A DNA stretch of 64,000 nt from Actinomycetota bacterium (GTDB lineage: Bacteria; Actinomycetota; Thermoleophilia; Gaiellales; F1-60-MAGs149), in the NCBI GenBank assembly GCA_016870485.1, contig VGBM01000006.1, forward strand, positions 1 to 64,000, read 5' to 3'. Positions 8,940 through 16,953 of this stretch are shown here, in pieces (position 1 is the stretch's first letter; the number at the start of each line of letters is the position of its first letter). A program made the translations under genes and the position numbers. Under the pieces are notes generated by a model that did not search any database, had not been told where the DNA came from, and saw nothing but the letters and a program-made list of their open reading frames with translations.

Positions 8940-9614
8940 TCAGCGCCCGTTGGCGGAGAAGTGCTGGTAGTCCTTCGGGTTCGACCACGTGCCGCCCCAG
9001 CCCCAGCCCTCGGCGGTGAACGCCCGCACGACGGCGTCGCCGGGCATGATCACCATCGGGCTGAGCCGCTTCGAGCGCTTGATGAAGCGCCACGAGGCGT
9101 CGTGGTAGACCTTGCCGCCGGAGACGTACGGGTTCTGGATCGGGTTGATGTCGATCGCGCGCCCGTAGGCGTGGTTCGACCAGTTGCCCGACCCCGTCGC
9201 GCGGCGGCAGTTGAACGCGGACGTGTTGTTGTCCTCGATCGACTCCCAGTCGTCGCCGTCGTAGACGTCGATCAGCCGCATCCGCGCGATCGGGTAGCCG
9301 GCGTCCCAGAGCCGCTGCAGCACCCGCTTGACGGCGGGGGCCGCGTCGCGGTGGACGACCAGCCGGCCCTCCGCGGTGCCGCCGTCGGGGGTCCGGTGCG
9401 TGGTCGTGATCAGGCGCAGGTCCCGGAGGCCCACGGGGCAGCCGGGCCTCCAGGAGACGCCGACCATCTCGGCGCGCACGTCCTTCGGGATCGGCGTGAT
9501 CCGGGTGCCCGGGCCCTGCCCGAGGGCGGCCGTGGGGGCGAGGAGCGCGAGGGCGAGGGCGATGAGGGGCGCGAGCCGGCGCATGGGCAGGGGTTCGCGG
9601 GGCACGCGCCCCAT
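8940..9614 (-). CDS. Secreted M15-family D-Ala-D-Ala carboxypeptidase-like protein
   Basis: Up to 224 residues. Seen: a hydrophobic signal peptide (RRLAPLIALALALLAPTAALG), then a peptidase M15 domain with zinc ligands H148 and D155 in SNHAYGRAIDI and H218 in the C-terminal KDYQHF. The family cleaves D-alanyl bonds in peptidoglycan stem peptides; this branch (M15_4) is often a cell-wall or endolysin-type hydrolase. An internal ATG at 9584 (MRRLAP) gives a more normal signal peptide and could be the true start. Monocistronic, downstream of and on the same strand as the acyl-CoA synthetase gene. Confidence 0.88.
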   Translation of the reverse strand: MGRVPREPLPMRRLAPLIALALALLAPTAALGQGPGTRITPIPKDVRAEMVGVSWRPGCPVGLRDLRLITTTHRTPDGGTAEGRLVVHRDAAPAVKRVLQRLWDAGYPIARMRLIDVYDGDDWESIEDNNTSAFNCRRATGSGNWSNHAYGRAIDINPIQNPYVSGGKVYHDASWRFIKRSKRLSPMVIMPGDAVVRAFTAEGWGWGGTWSNPKDYQHFSANGR

Positions 9615-9630
9615 CCTGCCACCGGTCCCG

Positions 9631-11544
9631 TCAGCGCAGGGCGGCGATGGCCTCGAGCGCGCCCGGGTTCTCGAGCGTCGAGAGGTCGCCCGCGTCCTCG
9701 CCGAGGAGCGCGGCCCGGACGGCGCGGCGCATCACCTTCTGGCTGCGGGTCTTGGGCAGCTCGGGGGCGGCCAGGAGCCGCTCCGGCCGGAAGGCGGGCC
9801 CGAGGTCGGCCTCGAGGAGGCCGCGCAGGCGCGTCTCCGTCGCCGCGTCGAGGGCCGCGCCGGCGGCGAGGACGACGAGGCAGTGGACGGCCTCGCCCTT
9901 GACCGGGTGGGGCAGGCCGACGGCGCAGGCCTCGGTCACCGCCGGGTCGGCGACGAGTGCCGACTCGAACTCGGTCGGGCCGACGCGCTTGCCGGCCACG
10001 TTGAGGGTGTCGTCGGAGCGCCCGTGCAGGAACCACGAGCCCTCGGCGGTGCGGGTCGCCCAGTCGCCGTGGGCCCAGATCCCGGGGTAGCGCGACCAGT
10101 ACGCCTCGAGGTAGCGGTCGGGGGCGTTCCAGAGACCGCGGGTCATGCTCGGGAAGGGGGCGCGGATCACGAGCTCGCCGACCTGGTCGGTCAGGGACGC
10201 CCCGTCGGGGTCGAGGACGTCGACGGCCATCCCCGGCACGGGCCGGCCGAGCGAGCAGGCCGCGAGCGGCATGGTGACGTCGCAGCCGAGGATGACGGCG
10301 CCGATCTCGGTGCCGCCCGAGATGTTGATGATCGGCCGCGCGCCGCCGCCGACGACCGTGAAGAGCCACGTGTACGGCTCGGGGTTCCAGGGCTCGCCGG
10401 TCGAGCCGAACGCGCGCAGGGCGGACAGGTCCGCGGCGCGGGGCAGGTCGTCGCCGTGGGCGGCGAGCGCCCGCACGAGGGTCGGCGAGACGCCGAGGAA
10501 GGTCAGCCGGTGGTGCTCCGCGAGCCGCCACGGCCGGCCCGGGTCGGGCCAGTCGGGCGCGCCGTCGAAGCAGACCATCGTGGCGCCCGCGGCGTGCACG
10601 CCGATCGTGATCCAGGGGCCCATGATCCAGCCCATGTCGGTGAACCACATCGCCCGGTCGCCGGAGCGCAGGTCGCAGGCGAGGCGCGCCTCGAGGGCCA
10701 GCTTCGCGAGCAGCCCGCCGTGGACGTGGACGGCGCCCTTCGGCTGGCCCGTCGTGCCCGACGTGTAGCAGACGAGGACGGGCGTCTCGGCCTCGACCCA
10801 CAGGACGGGGCAGTCGGCCGGGTCCTCGGCGTCGATGAGGGTGCGGTAGTCGTGGTGGCCATGGCCCTCGCCGCCGACGACGATCAGGTGCGCGACCGGG
10901 GCCTGGGCGACGGCGGCCTCGACGGTCTCGCCGACCGGAACCGGCCGGCTGCGGCGGACCGTGTGGTCCTGGGCGATCACCGCGGTCACCGCGCAGTCGG
11001 CGAGGCGGGTGGCGATCGCCTGGGCCGAGAACCCGGAGAAGATCGGCACGCCGATCGCCCCGATCAGGGCGCAGGCGTAGAGCGCGGCGACGGCCTCGAG
11101 GCCCATCGGCAGGACCAGGGCGACGCGGTCGCCCGGCTCGACGCCGAGGCGCCGCAGGGCCGCGCCGAGCCGGCGCGCCTCGGCCCAGAGGTCCGCGTAG
11201 GTGTGCTCCTCGACCGCGCCGTCCTCGTGCTCGACGACGAGCGCGATGCGCCCGGCCGCCGCGCCCGCGGCGTGGCGGCCGACGCACGACCAGGCGAGGT
11301 TGAGCCGGCCGCCCGGGAACCAGCGCGCCCAGGCGATGCCGTCCGTGTCGTCGACGACGCGGTCCCACTCGCGCTCCCAGCCGAGGTCGAGCCAGCGCAC
11401 GGCCGCATCCCAGAAGCCGGCCGGGTCCGCCACGGAGCGCTCGAGCAGCTCCGCGTACGAGGCGAGCCCGAGGTGGCGGGCCAGCGCCGTCGACTGGGCG
11501 GCGTCGACGACGTCCGCCGGGGGCTGCCAGAGGTAGTCGGGCAC
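9631..11544 (-). CDS. Acyl-CoA/acetyl-CoA synthetase (AMP-forming)
   Basis: 637 residues. ANL-superfamily adenylating enzyme that activates a carboxylic acid to acyl-AMP and then acyl-CoA. Seen: the phosphate-binding loop CYTSGTTGQPKGAVH near residue 255, the A5-like motif INISGGTEIGA, the A8 region SDDTLNVAGKRVGPTE, and the C-terminal lysine motif KTRSQKVMRR (usual TRSGKIMRR, so the lysine is kept but Gly is changed to Gln). The long N-terminus with a GRLNLAW-like segment places it among acetyl-/propionyl-CoA synthetase-like proteins. GTG start with TACGAT (complement of 11551-11556) 6 bases before it, so leaderless. Substrate not determined. Confidence 0.9.
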   Translation of the reverse strand: MPDYLWQPPADVVDAAQSTALARHLGLASYAELLERSVADPAGFWDAAVRWLDLGWEREWDRVVDDTDGIAWARWFPGGRLNLAWSCVGRHAAGAAAGRIALVVEHEDGAVEEHTYADLWAEARRLGAALRRLGVEPGDRVALVLPMGLEAVAALYACALIGAIGVPIFSGFSAQAIATRLADCAVTAVIAQDHTVRRSRPVPVGETVEAAVAQAPVAHLIVVGGEGHGHHDYRTLIDAEDPADCPVLWVEAETPVLVCYTSGTTGQPKGAVHVHGGLLAKLALEARLACDLRSGDRAMWFTDMGWIMGPWITIGVHAAGATMVCFDGAPDWPDPGRPWRLAEHHRLTFLGVSPTLVRALAAHGDDLPRAADLSALRAFGSTGEPWNPEPYTWLFTVVGGGARPIINISGGTEIGAVILGCDVTMPLAACSLGRPVPGMAVDVLDPDGASLTDQVGELVIRAPFPSMTRGLWNAPDRYLEAYWSRYPGIWAHGDWATRTAEGSWFLHGRSDDTLNVAGKRVGPTEFESALVADPAVTEACAVGLPHPVKGEAVHCLVVLAAGAALDAATETRLRGLLEADLGPAFRPERLLAAPELPKTRSQKVMRRAVRAALLGEDAGDLSTLENPGALEAIAALR

Positions 11545-11567
11545 GCGGGGATCGTAGGCGCTGGCGC

Positions 11568-11693
11568 ATGCAGCCCGTCGGCGGCCGCTCGGGCTGCGCC
11601 TGTGGCGAGGCCCGCCGGGCCGGGCTCCAGGCGATCAACGTCACGGGCGGCGTGGGCGCGTGGAGGCGCGCCGGCCTGCCCGTCGCGCGCTGA
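11568..11693 (+). pseudogene. Rhodanese-domain C-terminal remnant
   Basis: A 41-codon reading frame whose product ends with ARRAGLQAINVTGGVGAWRR then AGLPVAR. This is the typical last strand and helix of a single-domain rhodanese (pattern: aGf..vNVtGGm.aW..aGLPV). The N-terminal half of the domain and the active-site Cys loop CxxGxR are absent; only GGRSGCAC remains. It lies in the 189-base gap between the leftward acyl-CoA synthetase and the rightward MFS gene. Most likely a decayed sulfurtransferase gene. A functional short peptide is possible but has no support. Confidence 0.55.
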
Positions 11694-11733
11694 GCCGCGG
11701 GCCCCGCCGCGCGCCCGTGCGATAGTGCGGGGC

Positions 11734-13026
11734 GTGGCGATCTCGATCCCGCATGCCCTGCCCGGCTGCCTGAGGGAGCGCTCCTTCGCGTACCTGATGG
11801 TCGGGCAGGCGTCGTCGATCATCGGCGACGCCATTTCCATGATCGCGCTGCCCTTCGCGATCCTCGCCATGGGCGGCAGCGTCGGCCAGGTCGGCCTCGT
11901 CCTCGCCGCCCGCGCGGTCCCGAACGCCCTCCTCCTCCTGGTCGGCGGGGTCTGGGCGGACCGCCTGCCGCGCCGGCTCGTGATGCTGGCCTCCGACCTC
12001 GTGCGCGGCGTCCTGATGCTGCTCGTCTTCGGGGCGCTGGTGACCGGGACCGGGGGCTTCTGGATCCTCGTGGTGCTGATGGCCCTGTACGGCGTCGGCG
12101 AGGCGTTCTTCCGGCCGGCCCTGAGCGGCGTGATCCCGCAGACGGTTTCGCCGGCGCGGCTGCAGGAGGCCTACGGCCTGCTCGCCACGACGCCGGCCCT
12201 CGGGATCGCCGTCGGCGGCGCCATCGGCGGCCTGCTCGTGGCGCTGATCAGCCCGGCCGGGGCGATCGCTTTCGACGCCGCCACCTTCGGGGTCAGCGCG
12301 ATCTGCCTGTGGCGGATGCAGACCCAGGGCGAGCCCGCTCCGTGGCGCAACCGCGACTTCCGCGCGGACCTGAAGGAGGGCTGGCAGGCCTTCTCGTCGC
12401 GCAGCTGGCTCGTCGTGGTCGTGATCGGCGAGGTCCTCTACGCCGTCTTCGTGATGCCCTCGATCTACGCGGTCGGCCCCGCGATCGCCGACGACCGGCT
12501 GGGCGGGTCGAGCGCCTGGGCCGCGGTCATCTCCGGCTTCGGGATCGGCTTCCTGATCGGCGGGCTGACCGCCATGCGCCTGCGGCCGCACCGGCCGCTC
12601 GTCCTGTCGTACCTCCTCTGCATCCCGTTCGCCGGCTTCCTCGTCCTGCTCGCCTTCGCGCCGCCGATCGCGATCCTCGTCGGCGGGGCGATCGTCGCCG
12701 GCTCCGTGATCGCCATCTCCGGCACGCTGCTCGAGACCACCATCACCCGCGAGGTCCATCCCGACCTGCGCTCCCGCGTCGGGTCGTTCCGCACGCTCGG
12801 GAGCGTCGCGATGCTCCCCGTCGGCATGGCCCTCGTCGGCCCGATCACGGGGTGGATCGGCACCGTCGGCGCCGTCCTCCTCGGCTTCGCCGCCGTCCTC
12901 GCGAATGTCGCGCTCGTGCTCGGCACCCCGAGCGTGCGCCGCCTCACCGCGGTCTACCCGGACGAGGGCGCCGAGCCGCCCGCCGCGGACGACGCGGTCG
13001 GCGACCCCGTGGAGACCCCTGCGTGA
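11734..13026 (+). CDS. MFS transporter (Enterobactin-exporter/EntS-like family)
   Basis: 430 residues with about 12 membrane segments. Seen: the MFS loop 2-3 motif variant GGVWADRLPRRLVM and a paired half-repeat later (GLTAMRLRPHRPLV). Overall layout matches the MFS_3 group of drug and siderophore exporters. The C-terminal about 30 residues are acidic and cytoplasmic. GTG start 7 bases after GATAGT (11721-11726), so leaderless. The stop overlaps the GTG of 5-formyl-THF cyclo-ligase (GTGA), so the two are co-expressed. Substrate unknown. Confidence 0.85.
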   Translation: MAISIPHALPGCLRERSFAYLMVGQASSIIGDAISMIALPFAILAMGGSVGQVGLVLAARAVPNALLLLVGGVWADRLPRRLVMLASDLVRGVLMLLVFGALVTGTGGFWILVVLMALYGVGEAFFRPALSGVIPQTVSPARLQEAYGLLATTPALGIAVGGAIGGLLVALISPAGAIAFDAATFGVSAICLWRMQTQGEPAPWRNRDFRADLKEGWQAFSSRSWLVVVVIGEVLYAVFVMPSIYAVGPAIADDRLGGSSAWAAVISGFGIGFLIGGLTAMRLRPHRPLVLSYLLCIPFAGFLVLLAFAPPIAILVGGAIVAGSVIAISGTLLETTITREVHPDLRSRVGSFRTLGSVAMLPVGMALVGPITGWIGTVGAVLLGFAAVLANVALVLGTPSVRRLTAVYPDEGAEPPAADDAVGDPVETPA

Positions 13027-13586
13027 GCGACGCGAAGCGCGCCCTGCGCGCGGAGCTGCGCCAGCGGCGCGGCGACCGCGACCCGGCCGAGCTCGCCCGC
13101 TGGGGCGAGCTCCTCGCCGCGCACGCCGCGGCGCTGCCGGGCCGCACGCTGACGGGGTTCGTGGGCACGGGCGGGGAGGTGCCGACGCTGCCGCTGCTGG
13201 ACGCGCTCGTCGTCGAGGGCCGGCGCGTGCTCCTCCCCGTCACCCTCGAGGACATGACGCTCGACTGGGCCGACTACACCGGCCCCGGCGACCTCGCGCC
13301 CGCCCGGCTCGGGCTGCTCGAGCCGACGGGGCCGCGGCTCGGCCCCGCGGCGATCGCCGACGCCGAGGCGATCCTCGTGCCGGCGCTCGCCGTCGACCGC
13401 GCGGGCCGCCGGCTCGGGCAGGGCGGCGGCTGCTACGACCGCGCGCTGCCGCACGCCACGGGCCGCGTGATCGCCGTCGTGGCGGACGACGAGGTGCTCG
13501 ACGCGGTGCCGACGGAGCCGCACGATCTGCCGGTCGACGCCGTGCTGACGCCCGCGGGCGGCCTCGTCGACGTGCCGCGCGGCTAG
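13023..13586 (+). CDS. 5-formyltetrahydrofolate cyclo-ligase
   Basis: 187 residues. ATP-dependent conversion of 5-formyl-THF to 5,10-methenyl-THF, returning storage or inhibitory folate to the one-carbon pool. Seen: N-terminal basic helix KRALRAELRQRR, the substrate segment GTGGEVPTLPLL, and the ATP/Mg signature LAVDRAGRRLGQGGGCYDRAL near residues 130-150 (family pattern GxGxGYYDRxL, with Cys for the first Tyr). Starts with GTG inside the MFS stop. The coupling to an exporter is unusual; the link to one-carbon genes elsewhere in the window is thematic only. Confidence 0.92.
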   Translation: MSDAKRALRAELRQRRGDRDPAELARWGELLAAHAAALPGRTLTGFVGTGGEVPTLPLLDALVVEGRRVLLPVTLEDMTLDWADYTGPGDLAPARLGLLEPTGPRLGPAAIADAEAILVPALAVDRAGRRLGQGGGCYDRALPHATGRVIAVVADDEVLDAVPTEPHDLPVDAVLTPAGGLVDVPRG

Positions 13587-13667
13587 GCTGGCGCCATCGC
13601 CGGACTCGGCGCGCACGGGGAGCCCGATCCGGACCAGGCCGCCTTCCTCGCGGAGCTGCACGCCCGC

Positions 13668-15077
13668 TCAGAGCGGCGGGCGGCGGTCCGCCCAGGGACG
13701 CACCCGCTCGACGGCGCGGCCGATCCTGAGCGCCTCGTCGTCGCGGTGCTTGCGCGCCACGATCTGCAGGCCGACGGGCAGGCCCTCGTCCGACCAGCCG
13801 GCCGGCACGCTCAGCGCGGGGCACGGGCTCGTGAAGTTGAACTGGCTCGTCATGTCGAGCGAGAAGTAGCGGCCGTCGGGCGCCGTGCGGTACTGCGCGT
13901 ACTCGTCGGTGTCGACCGGCAGGGGCAGCTGCGCCATCGTGGGGCAGAGCAGCGCGTCGTAGTCGCGGTGCACCGCGGCGAGCCTCGCCCAGGCGTCCTG
14001 GCGGACGAGCTCGAGGCGCTTGAAGGTGACGGCGTCGAGCTTGAGGCCGTGCTCGATCAGGCGCTTCACCGTGGGGTCCATGCGGTCGCCGTACTCCGGC
14101 AGCGTGTCCCCGAACCAGGCGGCGAGGTAGACGCTCCAGTGCTCGCCCCAGGCGTCGGCCACGGCACGCGTCCAGCCGAGCTCGACCTCCTCGACGATCG
14201 CGCCGGCGTCGGCCAGGGCGGCCGCGGCGGCGCGGACCTCGCGCTCGACCTGCGGGTCGACGACGTAGTCGCCGAGGTCGACGTCGAGGGCGAGGCGCAT
14301 CCCGGCGACGTCGCCCGGCACGGCGGCGCTGAAGTCCATCCGCTCGGTCATCGACAGGGCATCGCGGTCGTCGGACCCGCTGGTCGCGAGGAGGAACAGC
14401 CGCGCGTCGTCGATCGTGCGGGCGAGCGGCCCGAAGTGGTGGATCGTGTCCCAGCTCGACGGCACGACGTCGAGCGGGATCCGCCCGAACGCCGGCTTGT
14501 GGCCGACGATGCCGCAGTACGAGGCGGGGATGCGCACCGAGCCGCCCATGTCGGTGCCCTCGGCGAGGGGCACGCAGCCCGCGGCGACGGCGGCGGCCGA
14601 GCCGCCCGACGAGCCGCCCGGGTTGAGCTCGGGGTTCCAGGGGTTGCGGGTCGGGCCCCACAGCGGGCTGCGCGTGAACGACGAGTACGCGAACTCCGGC
14701 GTCATCGTCTTGCCCACCATGATCGCGCCGGCGGCGCGCAGGCGCTCGACGACCACCGAGTCGTGGTCGGGGACGTGGTGCTCGTGCGAGTACGAGCCGA
14801 GCGTCGTGCGGTCGCCGCGCGTGGGGGTGAGGTCCTTGATCGCGATCGGCACGCCGTGCAGGGGGCCGAGCTCCGCCCCGCCCGCGACGGCGCGCTCCGC
14901 GGCGCGGGCCGCCTCGAGGGCCCGCTCGGGGAAGGTGAAGCAGAAGGCGTTGAGCGTCGGGTTGACGGCCTCGATCCGGTCGAGGGAGGCCTGCACGACC
15001 TCGACGGGCGAGACGTCGCCCGCGCGGATCCGCGCCGCCGCCTCCACCGCCGTCAGCCGCCAGAGCGCCTCCGCCAC
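13668..15077 (-). CDS. Amidase (amidase-signature family)
   Basis: 469 residues. Hydrolyses an amide to acid and ammonia. The Ser-cisSer-Lys triad is visible: Lys81 in GVPIAIKDLTP, Ser156 in NPGGSSGGSAAA, Ser180 in TDMGGSVRIPA. Full family length. GTG start 7 bases after TACGCT (complement of 15085-15090), so leaderless; a longer upstream frame is not needed. It could act on amides made by the nitrile hydratase at 0.1-1.6 kb, but the genes are 12 kb apart and separately transcribed, so this is only a possibility. The other plausible role is general amide or aryl-acylamide hydrolysis. Confidence 0.93.
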   Translation of the reverse strand: MAEALWRLTAVEAAARIRAGDVSPVEVVQASLDRIEAVNPTLNAFCFTFPERALEAARAAERAVAGGAELGPLHGVPIAIKDLTPTRGDRTTLGSYSHEHHVPDHDSVVVERLRAAGAIMVGKTMTPEFAYSSFTRSPLWGPTRNPWNPELNPGGSSGGSAAAVAAGCVPLAEGTDMGGSVRIPASYCGIVGHKPAFGRIPLDVVPSSWDTIHHFGPLARTIDDARLFLLATSGSDDRDALSMTERMDFSAAVPGDVAGMRLALDVDLGDYVVDPQVEREVRAAAAALADAGAIVEEVELGWTRAVADAWGEHWSVYLAAWFGDTLPEYGDRMDPTVKRLIEHGLKLDAVTFKRLELVRQDAWARLAAVHRDYDALLCPTMAQLPLPVDTDEYAQYRTAPDGRYFSLDMTSQFNFTSPCPALSVPAGWSDEGLPVGLQIVARKHRDDEALRIGRAVERVRPWADRRPPL

Positions 15078-15131
15078 GCGGGAGAGCGTAGCGCCCGGCC
15101 GCGGACCGGTCCGATCCGGTACCGTGGGCGC

Positions 15132-15587
15132 ATGGCCGTCGCCGAGCGCGAGCCCCCGGTCCGGGTCGAGCACCACCGCCACCGCCGCGGCGCCCCCGCC
15201 CTGACCGTGGGCGTGGTCGTCGCCGTCGCGCTCGTCCTGTGCGCGCTCGGCGCCGCGCAGGGCGCCTGGTCCGTCCTCCTCGTGGCGCTCGCGCCCGTCG
15301 CGATCGGCATCGGCTGGCTGGGCCGGCGGCGCTGGTGGATCGAGGACCACGTGATCGACGACGAGCGGGTGGCCCTCGTGCGTCGCGACGGCTCGGGCGC
15401 CGAGATCCCCCTCGCGCGCGTCGTGCGCGTCGAGTCGGGCCCGGGCGGGGTGCGCTTCACGCGCGACGACGGCGCACTGCTCGACTTCGGGAGGACCCCG
15501 CACGGGCGGCGCATCCTCGCGCTGATGGCGGAGATCCGGCCCGAGGCGGAGCGCGTCGAGCGGATCGACCCGGTCTGCGACACCTGA
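15132..15587 (+). CDS. Small membrane protein with PH-like domain
   Basis: 151 residues. Seen: a charged, His/Arg-rich cytoplasmic N-terminus, two adjacent membrane helices (about residues 22-62), then a soluble domain with the WWIEDHVIDDERVALVRRDG pattern reminiscent of bacterial PH-like domains (PF10882/PF03703 type), which often follow two helices. Function unknown. ATG 6 bases after TACCGT (15120-15125), so leaderless; divergent from the amidase. A GC-rich hairpin lies just after the stop. Confidence 0.7.
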   Translation: MAVAEREPPVRVEHHRHRRGAPALTVGVVVAVALVLCALGAAQGAWSVLLVALAPVAIGIGWLGRRRWWIEDHVIDDERVALVRRDGSGAEIPLARVVRVESGPGGVRFTRDDGALLDFGRTPHGRRILALMAEIRPEAERVERIDPVCDT

Positions 15588-15601
15588 GGGGTGCGCTTCT
15601 A

Positions 15602-15620
15602 GCCGGCCCGTGCGGCCGGC
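15602..15620 (+). terminator. GC-rich hairpin after 15132 gene, possible terminator
   Basis: Perfect 7-bp inverted repeat GCCGGCC - CGTGC - GGCCGGC starting 14 bases after the stop codon of the PH-like gene and upstream of bioY. No T-run follows, so if it ends transcription it does so as the U-less type common in high-GC actinobacteria. It could instead be a structural element in front of the bioY promoter. Confidence 0.45.
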
Positions 15621-15676
15621 CCAGCCGGAACCGGGGGAGCGGACGCGACGGGCGCACGCTGGTAGCCTTCCCCGCC

Positions 15677-16255
15677 ATGAACGCCGCCACGCTCCGCCTC
15701 GCCGCCGTTCCGCGCACCGGCCTCCTCGTCGACGCGCTCCTGATCGCGGGGGGCGCCGTGTTCCTCGCGCTGTGCGCGCAGATCTCGTTCCAGCTGCCGT
15801 TCACGCCCGTGCCGATCACCCTCCAGACCTTCGGGGTGCTCCTGATCGGCGCCTCGTACGGCCTCTGGCGCGGTGGCCTGACCGCGCTCGTGTACCTGCT
15901 GTTGGGCATCGTGGGGCTGCCGGTCTACGCGGACCAGTCGCACGGCCTCGACGTCGTCCTCGGCGCGACCGGCGGCTACCTGATCGGCTTCATCGTCGCC
16001 GCCGCCCTCGTCGGCTGGCTCGCGCAGCGCCAGTGGGACCGCCGCTTCGCGACGGCCACCGCGGCGATGCTCGGCGGCACCGTCGTGATCTTCGCGTTCG
16101 GGCTGCCGTGGCTGATGGCGGACCAGGGCCTCGACTGGGCGACGACGCTCGAGTACGGCCTCTACCCGTTCGTGCCGGGCGAGCTGCTCAAGCTGTACCT
16201 GGCGGCCGCGCTGCTGCCGGGCGCCTGGCGCCTGATGGCCCGCCTGCGCGGCTAG
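15677..16255 (+). CDS. bioY: Biotin transporter S component BioY
   Basis: 192 residues, about 6 membrane helices. Seen: the conserved start of BioY with QISFQLPFTPVPITLQTFGVLL at about 35-55 (PxPxTxQT signature) and the later LGATGGYLIGF motif that lines the biotin site. Substrate-binding subunit of an energy-coupling-factor importer; the ATPase/EcfT parts are not in the window, and solo BioY proteins can transport. ATG 8 bases after TAGCCT (15663-15668), so leaderless. The 3' end overlaps the convergent PPOX-family gene by 4 bases. Confidence 0.95.
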   Translation: MNAATLRLAAVPRTGLLVDALLIAGGAVFLALCAQISFQLPFTPVPITLQTFGVLLIGASYGLWRGGLTALVYLLLGIVGLPVYADQSHGLDVVLGATGGYLIGFIVAAALVGWLAQRQWDRRFATATAAMLGGTVVIFAFGLPWLMADQGLDWATTLEYGLYPFVPGELLKLYLAAALLPGAWRLMARLRG

Positions 16256-16884
16256 AGCTCGTCGCGGTAGTCGGCCGCGACGAGCGCGTCGACGGCGTCC
16301 ACGTCGAGGCCGTCCATCGCGATGTGGTCGGCCCAGATCTGCGCGGGCTTCGGCAGCGCGCCCGCCTCCGGCCACGTGTCGGGCCGCCACAGCGACGAGC
16401 GGATGAAGGCCTTCGCGCAGTGCAGGAACGCCGCCTCGACCGTGACGACGATCGCGAGGCGCGCCGGCTTGCCGCCCGTCTCGAGCCCCTCGAGGAGGCC
16501 CGGGTCGCGGGTCACGCAGGCCGTGCCGCGGACGCGCAGGGTCTCCGCGACGCCGGGGACCACGAACAGGAGCCCCACCCCGCCGCCCGTGACGATGCGG
16601 TGGAGGATGTCGCAGGTGCGGTTGCCGGTCGCGTCGGGGACCACGAGGCGGCGCTCGTCGAGGACGCGCACGAAGCCCGGCGGGCCGCCGCGCGGCGAGA
16701 CGTCGGTCGTGCCGTCGCCGTCGGCGGCGGCGAGCGCCACGAACGGCGACAGGCCGATGATCCGGCGGCAGTGCTCGTCGAGGTGGTCGATCGCCTTCTG
16801 CTGCACGGCCTCGACGGGCGGTCCGTAGACGGCCTCGAGCTCGGCGACGTCGGCGATCACTCCGGGGATGGCGTCGGCATGCAT
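16252..16884 (-). CDS. Pyridoxamine 5'-phosphate oxidase-family flavoprotein
   Basis: 210 residues. Split-barrel FMN-binding fold: DVSPRGGPPGFVRVLDERRLVVPD at about 60-85 is the typical phosphate/FMN strand pair, followed by GVGLLFVVPG and RVRGTACVTRD. Matches the MSMEG_1061-type subgroup of uncharacterised oxidoreductases rather than true PdxH. Substrate unknown. ATG 6 bases after TAGGCT (complement of 16891-16896). Divergent from the DadA-like gene and convergent with bioY. Confidence 0.85.
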   Translation of the reverse strand: MHADAIPGVIADVAELEAVYGPPVEAVQQKAIDHLDEHCRRIIGLSPFVALAAADGDGTTDVSPRGGPPGFVRVLDERRLVVPDATGNRTCDILHRIVTGGGVGLLFVVPGVAETLRVRGTACVTRDPGLLEGLETGGKPARLAIVVTVEAAFLHCAKAFIRSSLWRPDTWPEAGALPKPAQIWADHIAMDGLDVDAVDALVAADYRDEL

Positions 16885-16918
16885 GGGGCGAGCCTACCGG
16901 CCCGCCCGGCACGCTGCT

Positions 16919-16932
16919 GAAACGGGCGTTTC
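16919..16932. promoter_or_regulatory. Palindrome in divergent promoter of 16252 and 16954 genes
   Basis: GAAACG - GG - CGTTTC, a perfect 6-bp inverted repeat with 2-base centre, located just upstream of the TAGGCT -10 (16940-16945) of the DadA-like gene, at its expected -35 position. Spacing and symmetry suit a dimeric regulator; no cognate regulator gene is adjacent. Confidence 0.4.
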
Positions 16933-16953
16933 CGCTCGCTAGGCTTCCCGCTG

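Noticed and set aside
9328-11733. Long open extension upstream of the MFS gene on the plus strand
   Set aside because: It is antisense to the acyl-CoA synthetase, and the protein-like part begins exactly at the GTG with the leaderless hexamer at 11734.
13587-13667. Rightward frame after a TAGGCT hexamer that would begin with ATC and read AGLGAHGEPDPDQAAFLAEL
   Set aside because: No usable start codon; the frame runs into the amidase gene on the other strand, which is clearly real. It may be a relic, but there is no homology to support it.
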